A DNA stretch of 64,000 bases from Romboutsia_C sp015668195 (lineage in GTDB: Bacteria > Bacillota > Clostridia > Peptostreptococcales > Peptostreptococcaceae): NCBI RefSeq assembly GCF_015668195.1, contig NZ_JADPFC010000006.1, positions 1 through 64,000 on the forward strand. Direction: 5' to 3'. Of this stretch, positions 24,352 to 33,940 are shown piece after piece. The notes beneath the pieces were generated by a model. It was not told the origin of the DNA and did no database searches. It was given only the letters and a program-made list of their open reading frames with translations. The translations under genes and the position numbers were made by a program. The number at the start of each line of letters is the position of its first letter. The first letter of the stretch is position 1.

Positions 24352-25884
24352 TTATTTTAAATTAATATTCATAGTATGACCGGAGTTTAAATTAATTTCT
24401 TTTTGAATAGGTACTGCTAATTTATATTTTTTATTAACGTCTATTTTATCAATTATAAATGTAGCTAGTCCACTTGCATAATGTGTATCTTTTGCATTAT
24501 TCCAATGGCTATTCGATGGCCATTTTCCCTTATGTGTTACATATATTCCACTATAAATATCTCTCATATCTTCATCAAATAACACTACTTGACTTAAAAC
24601 ATTGTAATCTCCATTCACTTTTAGCATTATAGTTGTGTTTTTATCATTTACAGTTATATCTTTTATCGTGACGCTTGTTCCATCTCCTGTATTAATACTT
24701 TTTCCTATCAATTCATCAATAGTATAGAATTTTTTTTCTTTATCTATGTTTAAATTATAGCTAATTTTTTCTCCTTCATATTTGTGTGCAGGTTTTGCAT
24801 CCACATTTAAATCTCTTTTTTCAACAGGTCTAGAAACTATTATATCTTCTACTTCACTACCTTCATCCATTGTAGTAGTCATCTTGATTATATCTTGACC
24901 ATGAATTTTGCTCGGTATAGATTGTTCATCAGTGTAAGGAGTTATTTTTAAACTTTCAATATTAGATAAATCATCATAAATTGCTATTGTGAAATTCCAT
25001 GCTTTTTCATCTGTATGACCATCTATCTGAGCATTTCTATATGCTTTACCATTATTATCTACTATTTTATATGAAGCAAATACCCACTTATCAGATATAT
25101 TCTCATCTGCTGTCAATTTTATATAACTAGCTAGTGGCGTTACTTCTATACTCTCTAAAGTCATAGTTTTACCGTCTAACTCTATTTCATCTTTTATGTT
25201 AATTCTCTTTATAGATTCTACCTTATCTGTTTTAAAAGAAAAATCCCAATTTCCTTTTAACTCTTTTATATCATTACTTTTCCATTCATTTGACTGTATT
25301 TCTAAACCTTGTAATTTTATATATACATCTACATTATCTTCTAGTTTTATATCTCCTACATCGGCAGTTACTACTAAGCTAGCCTTATTATCATCTATTT
25401 TTCTTATATGTGCTCCCCAGCCTACAATATTTTTATTATCCCCTATACTAACTTCTAAATTTGCATATAAGTTATGTTCTAGGTCACTTTCTTCGTATTG
25501 CTTAAAAAAATCACTTTCAATTATCATATTGGCAATAAATTGATAGTTATCTAATGTACTATTTTCTAGTGTTACAATGGCTTTGCCATCAGAAATTACT
25601 ATGTTATTTTTTTTACTTTCATGTTTTAATTTATTGCTATATGATTTTGGTAAAACACTTTCTACAAAGTCTATTATGGCACTTTCTATATTAGGAAATG
25701 CTTGTACTACTACTGGGAAAGTTAATCCCAAACTTATCCCACCAATTACCACTACACTTGCCACTCTTTTTATTATCATAGAACTATTTCTTATTTTCAT
25801 TGGTTTTTCTTGTCTACCTTTTTCTATTCCTCTTGAAACTGCTTGATTTAACTTTTCTTTAGGTATATTTATATTATTTTTCAT
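24352..25884 (-). CDS. DUF4179-type membrane protein, probable anti-sigma factor (pair 2)
   Basis: The 510-residue protein has a cytoplasmic N-terminal stretch of about 35 residues (IPKEKLNQAVSRGIEKGRQ) and one membrane helix (about 39-60). A large outside domain follows, starting with VQAFPNIESAIIDFVESVLP, the DUF4179 pattern, and continuing with several beta-rich repeats. It shares this layout with the pair 1 protein but little local identity, so the duplication is old. Its first base coincides with the last base of the sigma gene, so translation is coupled. Control of its sigma partner is inferred. Confidence 0.8.
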   Translation of the reverse strand: MKNNINIPKEKLNQAVSRGIEKGRQEKPMKIRNSSMIIKRVASVVVIGGISLGLTFPVVVQAFPNIESAIIDFVESVLPKSYSNKLKHESKKNNIVISDGKAIVTLENSTLDNYQFIANMIIESDFFKQYEESDLEHNLYANLEVSIGDNKNIVGWGAHIRKIDDNKASLVVTADVGDIKLEDNVDVYIKLQGLEIQSNEWKSNDIKELKGNWDFSFKTDKVESIKRINIKDEIELDGKTMTLESIEVTPLASYIKLTADENISDKWVFASYKIVDNNGKAYRNAQIDGHTDEKAWNFTIAIYDDLSNIESLKITPYTDEQSIPSKIHGQDIIKMTTTMDEGSEVEDIIVSRPVEKRDLNVDAKPAHKYEGEKISYNLNIDKEKKFYTIDELIGKSINTGDGTSVTIKDITVNDKNTTIMLKVNGDYNVLSQVVLFDEDMRDIYSGIYVTHKGKWPSNSHWNNAKDTHYASGLATFIIDKIDVNKKYKLAVPIQKEINLNSGHTMNINLK

Positions 25885-26402
25885 TATATATTTTCCTCCC
25901 CAACTAATGATCTCAATCTTTTTAAACCTCTGTTTAAATAAGTTTTTGTAGTTCCTATTGGTATACCCAACTTATTAGATATTTCATTTAAAGTTAAATC
26001 ATCAAAATATTTAAGCTCTATTACCTTTTTATGTTTTTCTTCAAGCTCATCTAAAACATTGATTACATCTAGCTTTTGGTCTATATCTATTTCTTTATCA
26101 GGCCCTTCAATTTGATTTTGTTCTTCTAAGTATGTAACTTTTTTATTTTTATTTATTGTATTTATAGATATATTTATAAGTATTCTTGTTATCCAAGTAT
26201 CGAAATATTTAGCCTTCTTAAGTGTATCTATTGATATATAAGCTTTATATACTGTCTCTTGAACTATATCTAGAGTATCTTGTTCATTTTTTACATATGA
26301 ATATGCTATTGTATATAGATTGTCTTTTATGTCATCAATTATTTCTATAAAAGCTTTTTCATCTCCCCTTATAGCCCTTTTTACTTTTAATTCCTTTAGC
26401 AT
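25884..26402 (-). CDS. ECF-type RNA polymerase sigma factor (pair 2)
   Basis: The 172-residue protein has region 2 (YTIAYSYVKNEQDTLDIVQE and YFDTWITRILINIS) and region 4 (LTLNEISNKLGIPIGTTKTYLNRGLKRLR). It is a minimal ECF sigma factor, coupled to its DUF4179 partner. The presence of a second, similar pair directly downstream suggests two separate envelope-signal inputs from an ancient tandem duplication. Confidence 0.92.
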   Translation of the reverse strand: MLKELKVKRAIRGDEKAFIEIIDDIKDNLYTIAYSYVKNEQDTLDIVQETVYKAYISIDTLKKAKYFDTWITRILINISINTINKNKKVTYLEEQNQIEGPDKEIDIDQKLDVINVLDELEEKHKKVIELKYFDDLTLNEISNKLGIPIGTTKTYLNRGLKRLRSLVGEENI

Positions 26403-26510
26403 TTATTTACTCCTTTTTAGTATTTGGTAATTACCTTTACACTAATTAGACAATTCATTATACTATATGGTTTCATTTTTTATAATTTAATTATTTTAAA
26501 TTTAAATTAA

Positions 26511-26544
26511 AATAGACTATCTAAAAACTTAGATAGTCTATTTT
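26511..26544. terminator. Terminator of the purine operon
   Basis: A perfect 14-bp AATAGACTATCTAA / TTAGATAGTCTATT stem with a 4-nt loop, 8 bp past the purL stop. Confidence 0.9.
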
Positions 26545-26551
26545 CTATATT

Positions 26552-29500
26552 TTATTTAAAGTAATTTACTCCACTTTCAAATATTCTTTGTTCTTTTTCT
26601 CCTAATATATTTTTCATTACATGGTTGCCAACTCTTTCAGAGTGACTCATCTTACCAAGTATTCTTCCATCAATACTAGTTATTCCTTCTACTGCATAGA
26701 ATGAACCATTTGGATTAAACTCTATATCATAAGTAGGATTATTGTCAAAATCTACATACTGAGTAGCTATTTGTCCATTAGCTATTAGTTCTTTCATAAC
26801 TTCTTCACTAGCTACAAACTTACCTTCTCCATGAGATATTGCTATACTATGAGTATCTCCTACTTCTGTTCCTGATAACCAAGGAGACTTGTTTGATGCT
26901 ATTCTTGTTCTTACAACTTTAGCTTGATGTCTTCCTATATTATTATAAGTAAGTGTTGGTGCATCTACTAATGTATCCCTTATTTCACCATATGGTACTA
27001 ACCCAAGTTTTATAAGTGCTTGGAATCCATTACATATTCCTAGCATTAATCCATCTTGTTTAGTTAAAAATTCATTTACAGCTTCTTTTACTTTTTCATT
27101 TCTAAACACTGTTGCTATAAACTTACCAGAACCATCTGGCTCATCACCTGCACTAAAGCCTCCAGGTAACATTATTATTTGAGACTTTCCTATTTCTTTT
27201 ACTATTGTATCAATAGATTCTTCTATATCATTGTATGTTAAGTTTCTAAATACTTCTATATTTGCTTTCGCTCCAACTTTTTCAAATGCTCTAGCTGAAT
27301 CATATTCACAGTTTGTTCCTGGGAATGTAGGTATAAATACTCTTGGTTTAGCAATTGTTATAGAAGATTTTTTACCTTCACCTTGAGATATAAAGTTTAT
27401 AGTTTCTACTTTGTCTTTTATATTTAATGACTTTGTTGAGAATATAGGCTCTAGGGTGTCACAATGAGCTTTATATAATTCATCTAAGCATATTTCTTCA
27501 TTTTCAATAAATATTTTTTCTTCTTCTATTGTTGTACCTAGGACTATATAGTCATATCCTTCTAATATACTTAAATCATTTTTGGACAATTCAAGAACTA
27601 TATTTCCATATCCCGTTTCAAATAGGTTAGTAACTCCTTGTTCAAACTTAAATCCTACCTTATTACCAAATGCCATCTTACTTATAGCTTCACCTACTCC
27701 ACCATATCCTAGTGCATATGTTGATAACACCTGCTTATTGTGTATAAGTTCTGTTACTTTATTTAAGTTTTTCTTTAATAAATCAAAGTTAATCACACCG
27801 TTATCTAGTTTGTCTGTGTATAACATAACAACTTGTGAATTACTTTTCTTAAACTCTGAAGATACTACTTTTTCTGCATCCACAGTATCAACAGCAAATG
27901 ATACTAATGTTGGTGGTACATCTATATCTTTGAATGTTCCAGACATACTGTCCTTGCCACCTATTGCAGGTATTTCTAGTCTATTTTGAGCATAATATGC
28001 TCCTAAAAGTGCTGCAAATGGTTTGCCCCATTTAGTTGGGTCATCCCCAAGTTTTTCGAAATATTCTTGTAAAGTAAGCCTAATCGAACTATAGTTACCC
28101 CCAATAGCCACAACTTTACACACAGATTCTACTACTGCATATAATGCACCATGGAATGGACTCCATTTTCCTATCTTTGGATTGTATCCATAAGTCATTA
28201 TAGTTGATGTATTAGTTTCTCCACCAAATACAGGTATTTTTGCTACCATCCCTTGAGCTGGTGTTGCTTGGTGCTTTCCTCCAAATGGCATTAAAACTGT
28301 ATTTGAACCTATTGTGTTATCAAATCTTTCAACTAGTCCTTTTTGTGAGCATACATTTAAATCTGATAATACATTTATAAATCTTTCTTTTATGCTTATA
28401 TCTTCATTTTTTATACTTCTGAAATATGGATTTTCTTCGTCCACTTTGTCTACATGTACTTTTGTAGTCTGTTTAACCCCATTAGTTTCTAGGAAGTTTC
28501 TACTTATATTTACTATCGCTTTGTCATTCCAGAACATTCTCATATATCCACTGTCTGTAACTGTAGCTACATGAGTAGCCTCTAAGTTTTCTTTTCTTGC
28601 TAATTCTATAAATCTTTTTTTATTTTTAGCTTCAACAACTACTGCCATACGTTCTTGAGACTCTGATATAGCTATTTCAGTACCGTCAAGTCCATCATAT
28701 TTTTTAGGAACTAAATCTAAATTAATATCTATACTATCTGCAACCTCTCCTATAGCAACACAAACTCCACCAGCTCCAAAGTCGTTACATCTTTTTATCA
28801 TTTGAGCAACTTCTTTATTTCTAAAGAACCTTTGTATCTTTCTTTCGTTTGGAGCATCTCCTTTTTGAACCTCTGCACTACAAGTAGTTAAAGATTTTTC
28901 ACTATGCTCTTTAGATGAACCAGTTGCTCCTCCACATCCATCTCTTCCTGTCTTTCCTCCAAGAAGTATTACTATATCTCCACCTTTAGGAATTTCTCTA
29001 ATTACATTTTCCTTTGGAACTGCTGCTATAACTGCGCCTATTTCCATTCTTTTAGCAACAAAATCTTCATCATAAACTTCAGCAACTTGACCTGTTGTTA
29101 ATCCTATTTGATTACCATAAGAACTGTATCCATGAGCTGCTTCCGTAGTTATTTTTCTTTGCATAAGCTTTCCAGGTAGTGTATTTTCTAAAGTTGTTCT
29201 AGGGTCTGCACTTCCTGTAACACGCATTGCTTGATATACATAGCTTCTTCCTGATAATGGGTCTCTTATTGCTCCACCTAGGCAAGTAGCTGCGCCTCCA
29301 AAAGGTTCTATCTCTGTTGGATGGTTGTGTGTTTCATTTTTAAACATTACTAAGTATGGCTCGACTTTCCCATTTATCTCAACATCTACATTTATGCTGC
29401 AAGCATTTATTTCTTCACTTACATCTAAATCTTCTAACTTCCCATCTTTTCTTAATTCTTTCATGGCTATTGTCGCTATATCCATTAGACATATATCTTT

Positions 29501-30340
29501 TTGTCTATCTACATAAACCTTATTTCTTGAATTAAGATACATATCATAAGCTTCTTTTACTATATCTGTATATTTACCATCTTCTATTTTTACATCTTCT
29601 ATTTCTGTCATAAAAGTAGTATGTCTACAATGGTCTGACCAATAGGTATCTAATACTTTTATTTCTGTTATGGTTGGATTTCTTTTTTCTGTATCTCTAA
29701 AATAGTTTTGTATATGTTCTAAATCACCTAATGTCATTGCTAAGCCATTACTATTTAAAAACTCTTTTAATCCATCTATTTTTAATTCTATAAATCCATT
29801 TAGTACTTCTACGTCTGTTGGTATTTCACTTTCTATTTTTAATGATTCTGGCTTTTCTAATGATGCCTCTCTACTATCTACAGGATTTATACAATATTCT
29901 TTTATTCTATTAAAATTTTCATCACTTATATTTCCACTAAGTATATATACTTTAGCTGTATTTATAGTTGGTCTTATTCCTTGATTGACTATTTGAATAC
30001 ATTGACTTGCCCAATCCCCTCTTTGATCATACTGCCCTGGTAAATATTCTATAGCAAATATTCTTTCCTTTGTTTCATCACTATTTGTAACATCTAATGT
30101 TTCATGATAAACAATATCTAAATTTGGCTCTGAGAATACTGTTTGAGATGCTTTTTTATATACTTCATAATCTATTCCTTCTATATCATATCTATTTAAA
30201 ATTCTTATACTTTCTATTCCCTTTATATGTAAGCTTTCTATTAAATCCTTTTTTAAAGCTTTAGCTTCAAGATCGAATCCTGGTCTTTTTTCTACAAATA
30301 TTCTTCTAACACTTGACTCTAAACTTATAGTATTTAACAT
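26552..30340 (-). CDS. purL: Phosphoribosylformylglycinamidine synthase (FGAR amidotransferase), single-chain
   Basis: The enzyme converts FGAR, ATP and glutamine to FGAM, step four of IMP synthesis. At 1262 residues it is the large single-chain form (synthetase plus glutaminase) rather than the split PurL/PurQ/PurS of Bacillus. The synthetase part shows the SDHCRHTTF, FKNETHNHPTEIEPFGGAAT and GGKTGRDGCGG segments. The glutaminase part near the C-terminus has FPGTNCEYDSARAF, LPGGFSAGDEPDG and the nucleophile Cys in LGICNGFQAL. It is the last gene of the operon, 200 bp after purD. That gap holds a stem-loop and may give it separate control. Confidence 0.97.
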   Translation of the reverse strand: MLNTISLESSVRRIFVEKRPGFDLEAKALKKDLIESLHIKGIESIRILNRYDIEGIDYEVYKKASQTVFSEPNLDIVYHETLDVTNSDETKERIFAIEYLPGQYDQRGDWASQCIQIVNQGIRPTINTAKVYILSGNISDENFNRIKEYCINPVDSREASLEKPESLKIESEIPTDVEVLNGFIELKIDGLKEFLNSNGLAMTLGDLEHIQNYFRDTEKRNPTITEIKVLDTYWSDHCRHTTFMTEIEDVKIEDGKYTDIVKEAYDMYLNSRNKVYVDRQKDICLMDIATIAMKELRKDGKLEDLDVSEEINACSINVDVEINGKVEPYLVMFKNETHNHPTEIEPFGGAATCLGGAIRDPLSGRSYVYQAMRVTGSADPRTTLENTLPGKLMQRKITTEAAHGYSSYGNQIGLTTGQVAEVYDEDFVAKRMEIGAVIAAVPKENVIREIPKGGDIVILLGGKTGRDGCGGATGSSKEHSEKSLTTCSAEVQKGDAPNERKIQRFFRNKEVAQMIKRCNDFGAGGVCVAIGEVADSIDINLDLVPKKYDGLDGTEIAISESQERMAVVVEAKNKKRFIELARKENLEATHVATVTDSGYMRMFWNDKAIVNISRNFLETNGVKQTTKVHVDKVDEENPYFRSIKNEDISIKERFINVLSDLNVCSQKGLVERFDNTIGSNTVLMPFGGKHQATPAQGMVAKIPVFGGETNTSTIMTYGYNPKIGKWSPFHGALYAVVESVCKVVAIGGNYSSIRLTLQEYFEKLGDDPTKWGKPFAALLGAYYAQNRLEIPAIGGKDSMSGTFKDIDVPPTLVSFAVDTVDAEKVVSSEFKKSNSQVVMLYTDKLDNGVINFDLLKKNLNKVTELIHNKQVLSTYALGYGGVGEAISKMAFGNKVGFKFEQGVTNLFETGYGNIVLELSKNDLSILEGYDYIVLGTTIEEEKIFIENEEICLDELYKAHCDTLEPIFSTKSLNIKDKVETINFISQGEGKKSSITIAKPRVFIPTFPGTNCEYDSARAFEKVGAKANIEVFRNLTYNDIEESIDTIVKEIGKSQIIMLPGGFSAGDEPDGSGKFIATVFRNEKVKEAVNEFLTKQDGLMLGICNGFQALIKLGLVPYGEIRDTLVDAPTLTYNNIGRHQAKVVRTRIASNKSPWLSGTEVGDTHSIAISHGEGKFVASEEVMKELIANGQIATQYVDFDNNPTYDIEFNPNGSFYAVEGITSIDGRILGKMSHSERVGNHVMKNILGEKEQRIFESGVNYFK

Positions 30341-30471
30341 ATCTTATCTCCCTTTTATAAAATTAAATTTTGACTCCATTGAGTAATTCATTAACACATT
30401 ATTCAAATCTTATTTTTTCTTAAAATTTAAATAACCTGTTAACGAATTACTTTTTTAATTAAATTTAGCAA

Positions 30472-30512
30472 TTTCTAGTATGCCATACTTAATACATATA
30501 ACATACTAGAAA
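30472..30512. repeat. 11-bp stem-loop between purD and purL
   Basis: Perfect arms TTTCTAGTATG (30472-30482) and CATACTAGAAA (30502-30512) enclose 19 nt. No T run follows on the minus strand, so this is not a normal terminator. It may be an RNA processing or stability element, or a partial attenuator, between the two genes. Confidence 0.5.
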
Positions 30513-30539
30513 AAATTCTATTACAAGTTTAAAATATAT

Positions 30540-31811
30540 TTAAATTAATTCTTCGCACAATGTTATTCCTATATCTGTTCTATAGTGCATTCCTTCAAAA
30601 TTTATTCTTTTAATATTTTCATAAACTTTTTTTGCTGCCTCTTCTACAGTAGGTGCACTAGAAGTTATACCTAGTACTCTACCACCATTAGTTACTAGTT
30701 TTCCATCTATGAGCTTAGTCCCACTATGAAACACTACTATGTCATCATCTAATTTATTAAGACCTTCTATGACTTTTCCTTTTTCATAGTTATCTGGATA
30801 TCCTCCAGATGTAAGCATCACACAAACAGACTCTTCTTTTTTATAGACTATATCTATTTCATTTAACTTATTGTCTAGTATTGCTTCAATTATATTATTT
30901 AAATCTGTTTCTAGTCTAAATAATACTGATTGAGTTTCTGGATCTCCAAATCTTACATTATATTCAAGGACTTTAGCACCTTCTTCAGTTATCATAAGAC
31001 CAATAAATAATATACCTTTATAATCTAATCTATCCTTTTTAAACCCTTCTAAAGTTTTTAACAATATTTCCTTTTCTATTTCCTTAGCTAATTTATCTGT
31101 ATATATTTCACTTGGAGAAAAAGTTCCCATTCCACCAGTATTAGGGCCTTCTTCATTGTTGTATACTTTTTTGTGATCTTTTGCACTTACCATAGGAATT
31201 ATAGTGTTATTATCTACAAAAGCTAATATTGATGTTTCTATACCTTTTAAAAACTCTTCTACAACTATTTTATTTCCAGCTTCTCCAAACTTTTTATGAC
31301 TCATCATTTCATGTAAAGCTTGTATTGCTTCTTCTCTATTTTGTGGTATAACAACACCTTTACCAGCCGCTAATCCATCTGCTTTTATTACTACTGGATA
31401 TCCAAAAGTGTCTATCTCATTTTTAGCGTCTTCTATATTTGTATACTCTCTATACTTTGCAGTAGGTATATTATATCTTATCATAAAGTCTTTAGAAAAA
31501 GCCTTACTTCCTTCGAGTCTAGCGCATTCTTTGTTAGGTCCAAATATTCTAAGTCCACACTTTTCAAATTCATCTACAATTCCTTTTACAAGCGGTACTT
31601 CTGGTCCTACCATTGTTAAATCTATCTTATTTTCTTTAGCAAATGCTAAAAGTTTATCTATATCACTATCGTTTATATCTATACACTTTGCTACTTCTGA
31701 AATCCCGGCATTCCCTGGAGCACAGTATATTTTTTCTATATTTTTTTCTTTACTTAGTTTCCAAGCTATAGCGTGTTCTCTACCGCCACCACCTACAATT
31801 AATACCTTCAT
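30540..31811 (-). CDS. purD: Phosphoribosylamine-glycine ligase (GAR synthetase)
   Basis: It joins phosphoribosylamine and glycine with ATP to form GAR, step two of purine synthesis. The 423-residue ATP-grasp enzyme starts MKVLIVGGGGREHAIAWKL and has the GPNKECARLEGSKAFSK lead, YPVVIKADGLAAGKGV ATP-binding segment and EYNVRFGDPETQ metal-binding motif. It lies 10 bp after purH in the operon. Confidence 0.97.
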   Translation of the reverse strand: MKVLIVGGGGREHAIAWKLSKEKNIEKIYCAPGNAGISEVAKCIDINDSDIDKLLAFAKENKIDLTMVGPEVPLVKGIVDEFEKCGLRIFGPNKECARLEGSKAFSKDFMIRYNIPTAKYREYTNIEDAKNEIDTFGYPVVIKADGLAAGKGVVIPQNREEAIQALHEMMSHKKFGEAGNKIVVEEFLKGIETSILAFVDNNTIIPMVSAKDHKKVYNNEEGPNTGGMGTFSPSEIYTDKLAKEIEKEILLKTLEGFKKDRLDYKGILFIGLMITEEGAKVLEYNVRFGDPETQSVLFRLETDLNNIIEAILDNKLNEIDIVYKKEESVCVMLTSGGYPDNYEKGKVIEGLNKLDDDIVVFHSGTKLIDGKLVTNGGRVLGITSSAPTVEEAAKKVYENIKRINFEGMHYRTDIGITLCEELI

Positions 31812-31821
31812 AGTTTCCCCC

Positions 31822-33354
31822 CTAGTGTTTAAAATGTCTTATTCCTGTAAACACCATAGTCATTTGATTTTTATTACAAGCATCTATAGATTCTTGGTCT
31901 TTCATAGAACCACCTGGCTGAACTATTGCATCTATTCCATATTCGTGTGCTAGTTCTACACAATCGCTAAACGGGAAGAATGCATCTGATGCAAGTATTG
32001 CTCCCCTAAAGTCTTTATCTTTATTATTTTCTAGAGCATTTTTTAATGCCCATATTCTTGAAGTTTGGCCACATCCTAGAGCTAAAGTTTGACCATCTTT
32101 AACTATAGCTATTGCATTTGACTTCATATTTTTTACTACTTTCATACCAAATTCCATATCTTTTAATTGACTTTCACTTGGTCTGGCTTCTGTCATCACT
32201 TGACACTTTTGAGCTAAAGTATTGTTTCTATCTTGTATTAATAATTTTCCATCAAGATATTTCATATCATATGGTTGTAAACTCTTTTCTATTTTAGCTA
32301 ACTTTAAAACTCTAAGGTTTTTCTTTTGTTTTAATATATCTAGAGCTTCTTTCGTGTAATCATATGCTACTACTATTTCTAAGAATATGTCATTCATCAT
32401 CTTTGCAGTTTTTGCATCAACAGTTGAAGTTATTCCTACTATTCCACCAAATATAGATACTTTGTCAGCCTCATAACATTTTTTGTAAGCCTCTAAACTA
32501 TCTTTTCCTACTCCTACTCCACATGGATTAGTATGTTTAATAGCTACACTAACAACATCTTTGCTATCTTTAAACTCTCTCATTACCTCCAAACATCCAT
32601 GTAAATCATTTATATTGTTAAATGAAAGCTCTTTTCCATTTAATTGTTCATAATTTAATATTGAGTTTTTAGCATTTGGTTGAGTATATAAAATACCATT
32701 TTGATGTGGATTTTCGCCATACCTTAAAGCTTCTTCTTTTTGGAATGTTAAATTTAATATTTCAGGATAAGTATCTCCTACTTGCTCTGCAAAGTAAGTT
32801 GATATAAGTGCATCATATCTAGCTGTTGTAGAAAAAGCCTTATACGCTAATCTTTTTCTATCTTCTAAACTTAAATCATTATTTTTTAATTTTTCTATTA
32901 TCATGTCATAATCATTTACATCTACTAATATAGTTACATCTTTATAATTTTTAGCTGCTGAACGTATCATAGATGGCCCACCAATATCTATATTTTCTAT
33001 CATCTGTTCATGGCTTTTACCTGCTTTTAGAGTTCCTTCAAAATCATATAGATTAACTACTACTAAATCTATTGAGCCTATATTATATTCATTTATTGTA
33101 TCAACATGAGATTTTTCATCTCTTTTATAAAGTATTCCTCCATGTATATATGGATTTAGTGTTTTAACTCTTCCATCTAACATTTCAGGAAACTTTGTTA
33201 CATCCTCAATAGTTATAGCTTTTACTCCATTTTCTATTAGTGTTTTAAATGTATTACCTGTAGATATAACTTCATACCCTAGATTATTTAGCTCTCTAGC
33301 AAATTCTACTACTCTACTTTTATCTGTCACACTTATTAATGCTTTTTTACTCAT
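31822..33354 (-). CDS. purH: Bifunctional AICAR transformylase / IMP cyclohydrolase
   Basis: It carries out the last two steps of IMP synthesis. The 510-residue chain has the N-terminal cyclohydrolase domain (KALISVTDKSRVVEFAREL, MLDGRVKTLNPYIHGGILYKR) and the C-terminal transformylase domain (LRYGENPHQNG, IKHTNPCGVG with the key Lys-His, FFPFSDCVE). It overlaps the end of purN by 8 bp, so translation is coupled. Confidence 0.97.
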   Translation of the reverse strand: MSKKALISVTDKSRVVEFARELNNLGYEVISTGNTFKTLIENGVKAITIEDVTKFPEMLDGRVKTLNPYIHGGILYKRDEKSHVDTINEYNIGSIDLVVVNLYDFEGTLKAGKSHEQMIENIDIGGPSMIRSAAKNYKDVTILVDVNDYDMIIEKLKNNDLSLEDRKRLAYKAFSTTARYDALISTYFAEQVGDTYPEILNLTFQKEEALRYGENPHQNGILYTQPNAKNSILNYEQLNGKELSFNNINDLHGCLEVMREFKDSKDVVSVAIKHTNPCGVGVGKDSLEAYKKCYEADKVSIFGGIVGITSTVDAKTAKMMNDIFLEIVVAYDYTKEALDILKQKKNLRVLKLAKIEKSLQPYDMKYLDGKLLIQDRNNTLAQKCQVMTEARPSESQLKDMEFGMKVVKNMKSNAIAIVKDGQTLALGCGQTSRIWALKNALENNKDKDFRGAILASDAFFPFSDCVELAHEYGIDAIVQPGGSMKDQESIDACNKNQMTMVFTGIRHFKH

Positions 33355-33940
33355 TTATAAACACTCTCCTACCCACAATACTTAATTTATTTTCACAGAA
33401 CAATCTTATACTTTCATTTAATATTTCATGTTCAACTTCTAATACTTTTTTTGCTAATGTTTTTACATCATCAATTTGCTTAACTTCAACTATTTTCTGC
33501 ATTATTATTGGTCCATTATCTGCAACTTCATTTACAAAATGAACTGTTGCTCCTGTAAATTTAACCCCATAATCTATAACTGCTTGATGTACTTTTTCTC
33601 CATAATAACCTTCCCCACAAAATGAAGGTATTAATGATGGGTGTATATTTATAATCTTATTTTTAAATTCTGATACGAACTTAGGACTTATTATCTTTAA
33701 GTATCCTGCTAAAACTACTAAATCAACTTCATGCGCTTTTAGTATTTCTATAATCTTGTCTTCATTAGTTTCATATATTGCATCTATATTGTTATGCTTT
33801 GCTCTTTGTAGAGCATAGGCATTTTCTTTGTTTGATACTACAACACTAACGTTGCCTTTTATGTTTCCCAACTTAGTTTCATCAATAATTGATTGTAGGT
33901 TAGTTCCTCCACCAGATACTAAAACTCCAATATTTAGCAT
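33347..33940 (-). CDS. purN: Phosphoribosylglycinamide formyltransferase
   Basis: The enzyme transfers a formyl group from 10-formyl-THF to GAR (step three). The 197-residue protein has VLVSGGGTNLQSIID at the N-terminus, the catalytic INIHPSLIPSF, and a conserved Asp in ADNGPIIMQ. It overlaps purM upstream by 7 bp and purH downstream by 8 bp. It is the folate-dependent PurN, not the formate-dependent PurT. Confidence 0.96.
   Translation of the reverse strand: MLNIGVLVSGGGTNLQSIIDETKLGNIKGNVSVVVSNKENAYALQRAKHNNIDAIYETNEDKIIEILKAHEVDLVVLAGYLKIISPKFVSEFKNKIINIHPSLIPSFCGEGYYGEKVHQAVIDYGVKFTGATVHFVNEVADNGPIIMQKIVEVKQIDDVKTLAKKVLEVEHEILNESIRLFCENKLSIVGRRVFINE

Noticed and set aside
24169..24360. 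Plus-strand 63-residue reading frame between the sigma operons
   Set aside because: It begins in the GC-rich hairpin element and runs through the terminator of the opposite-strand operon. There is no ribosome site, and its composition follows the repeat rather than a protein.
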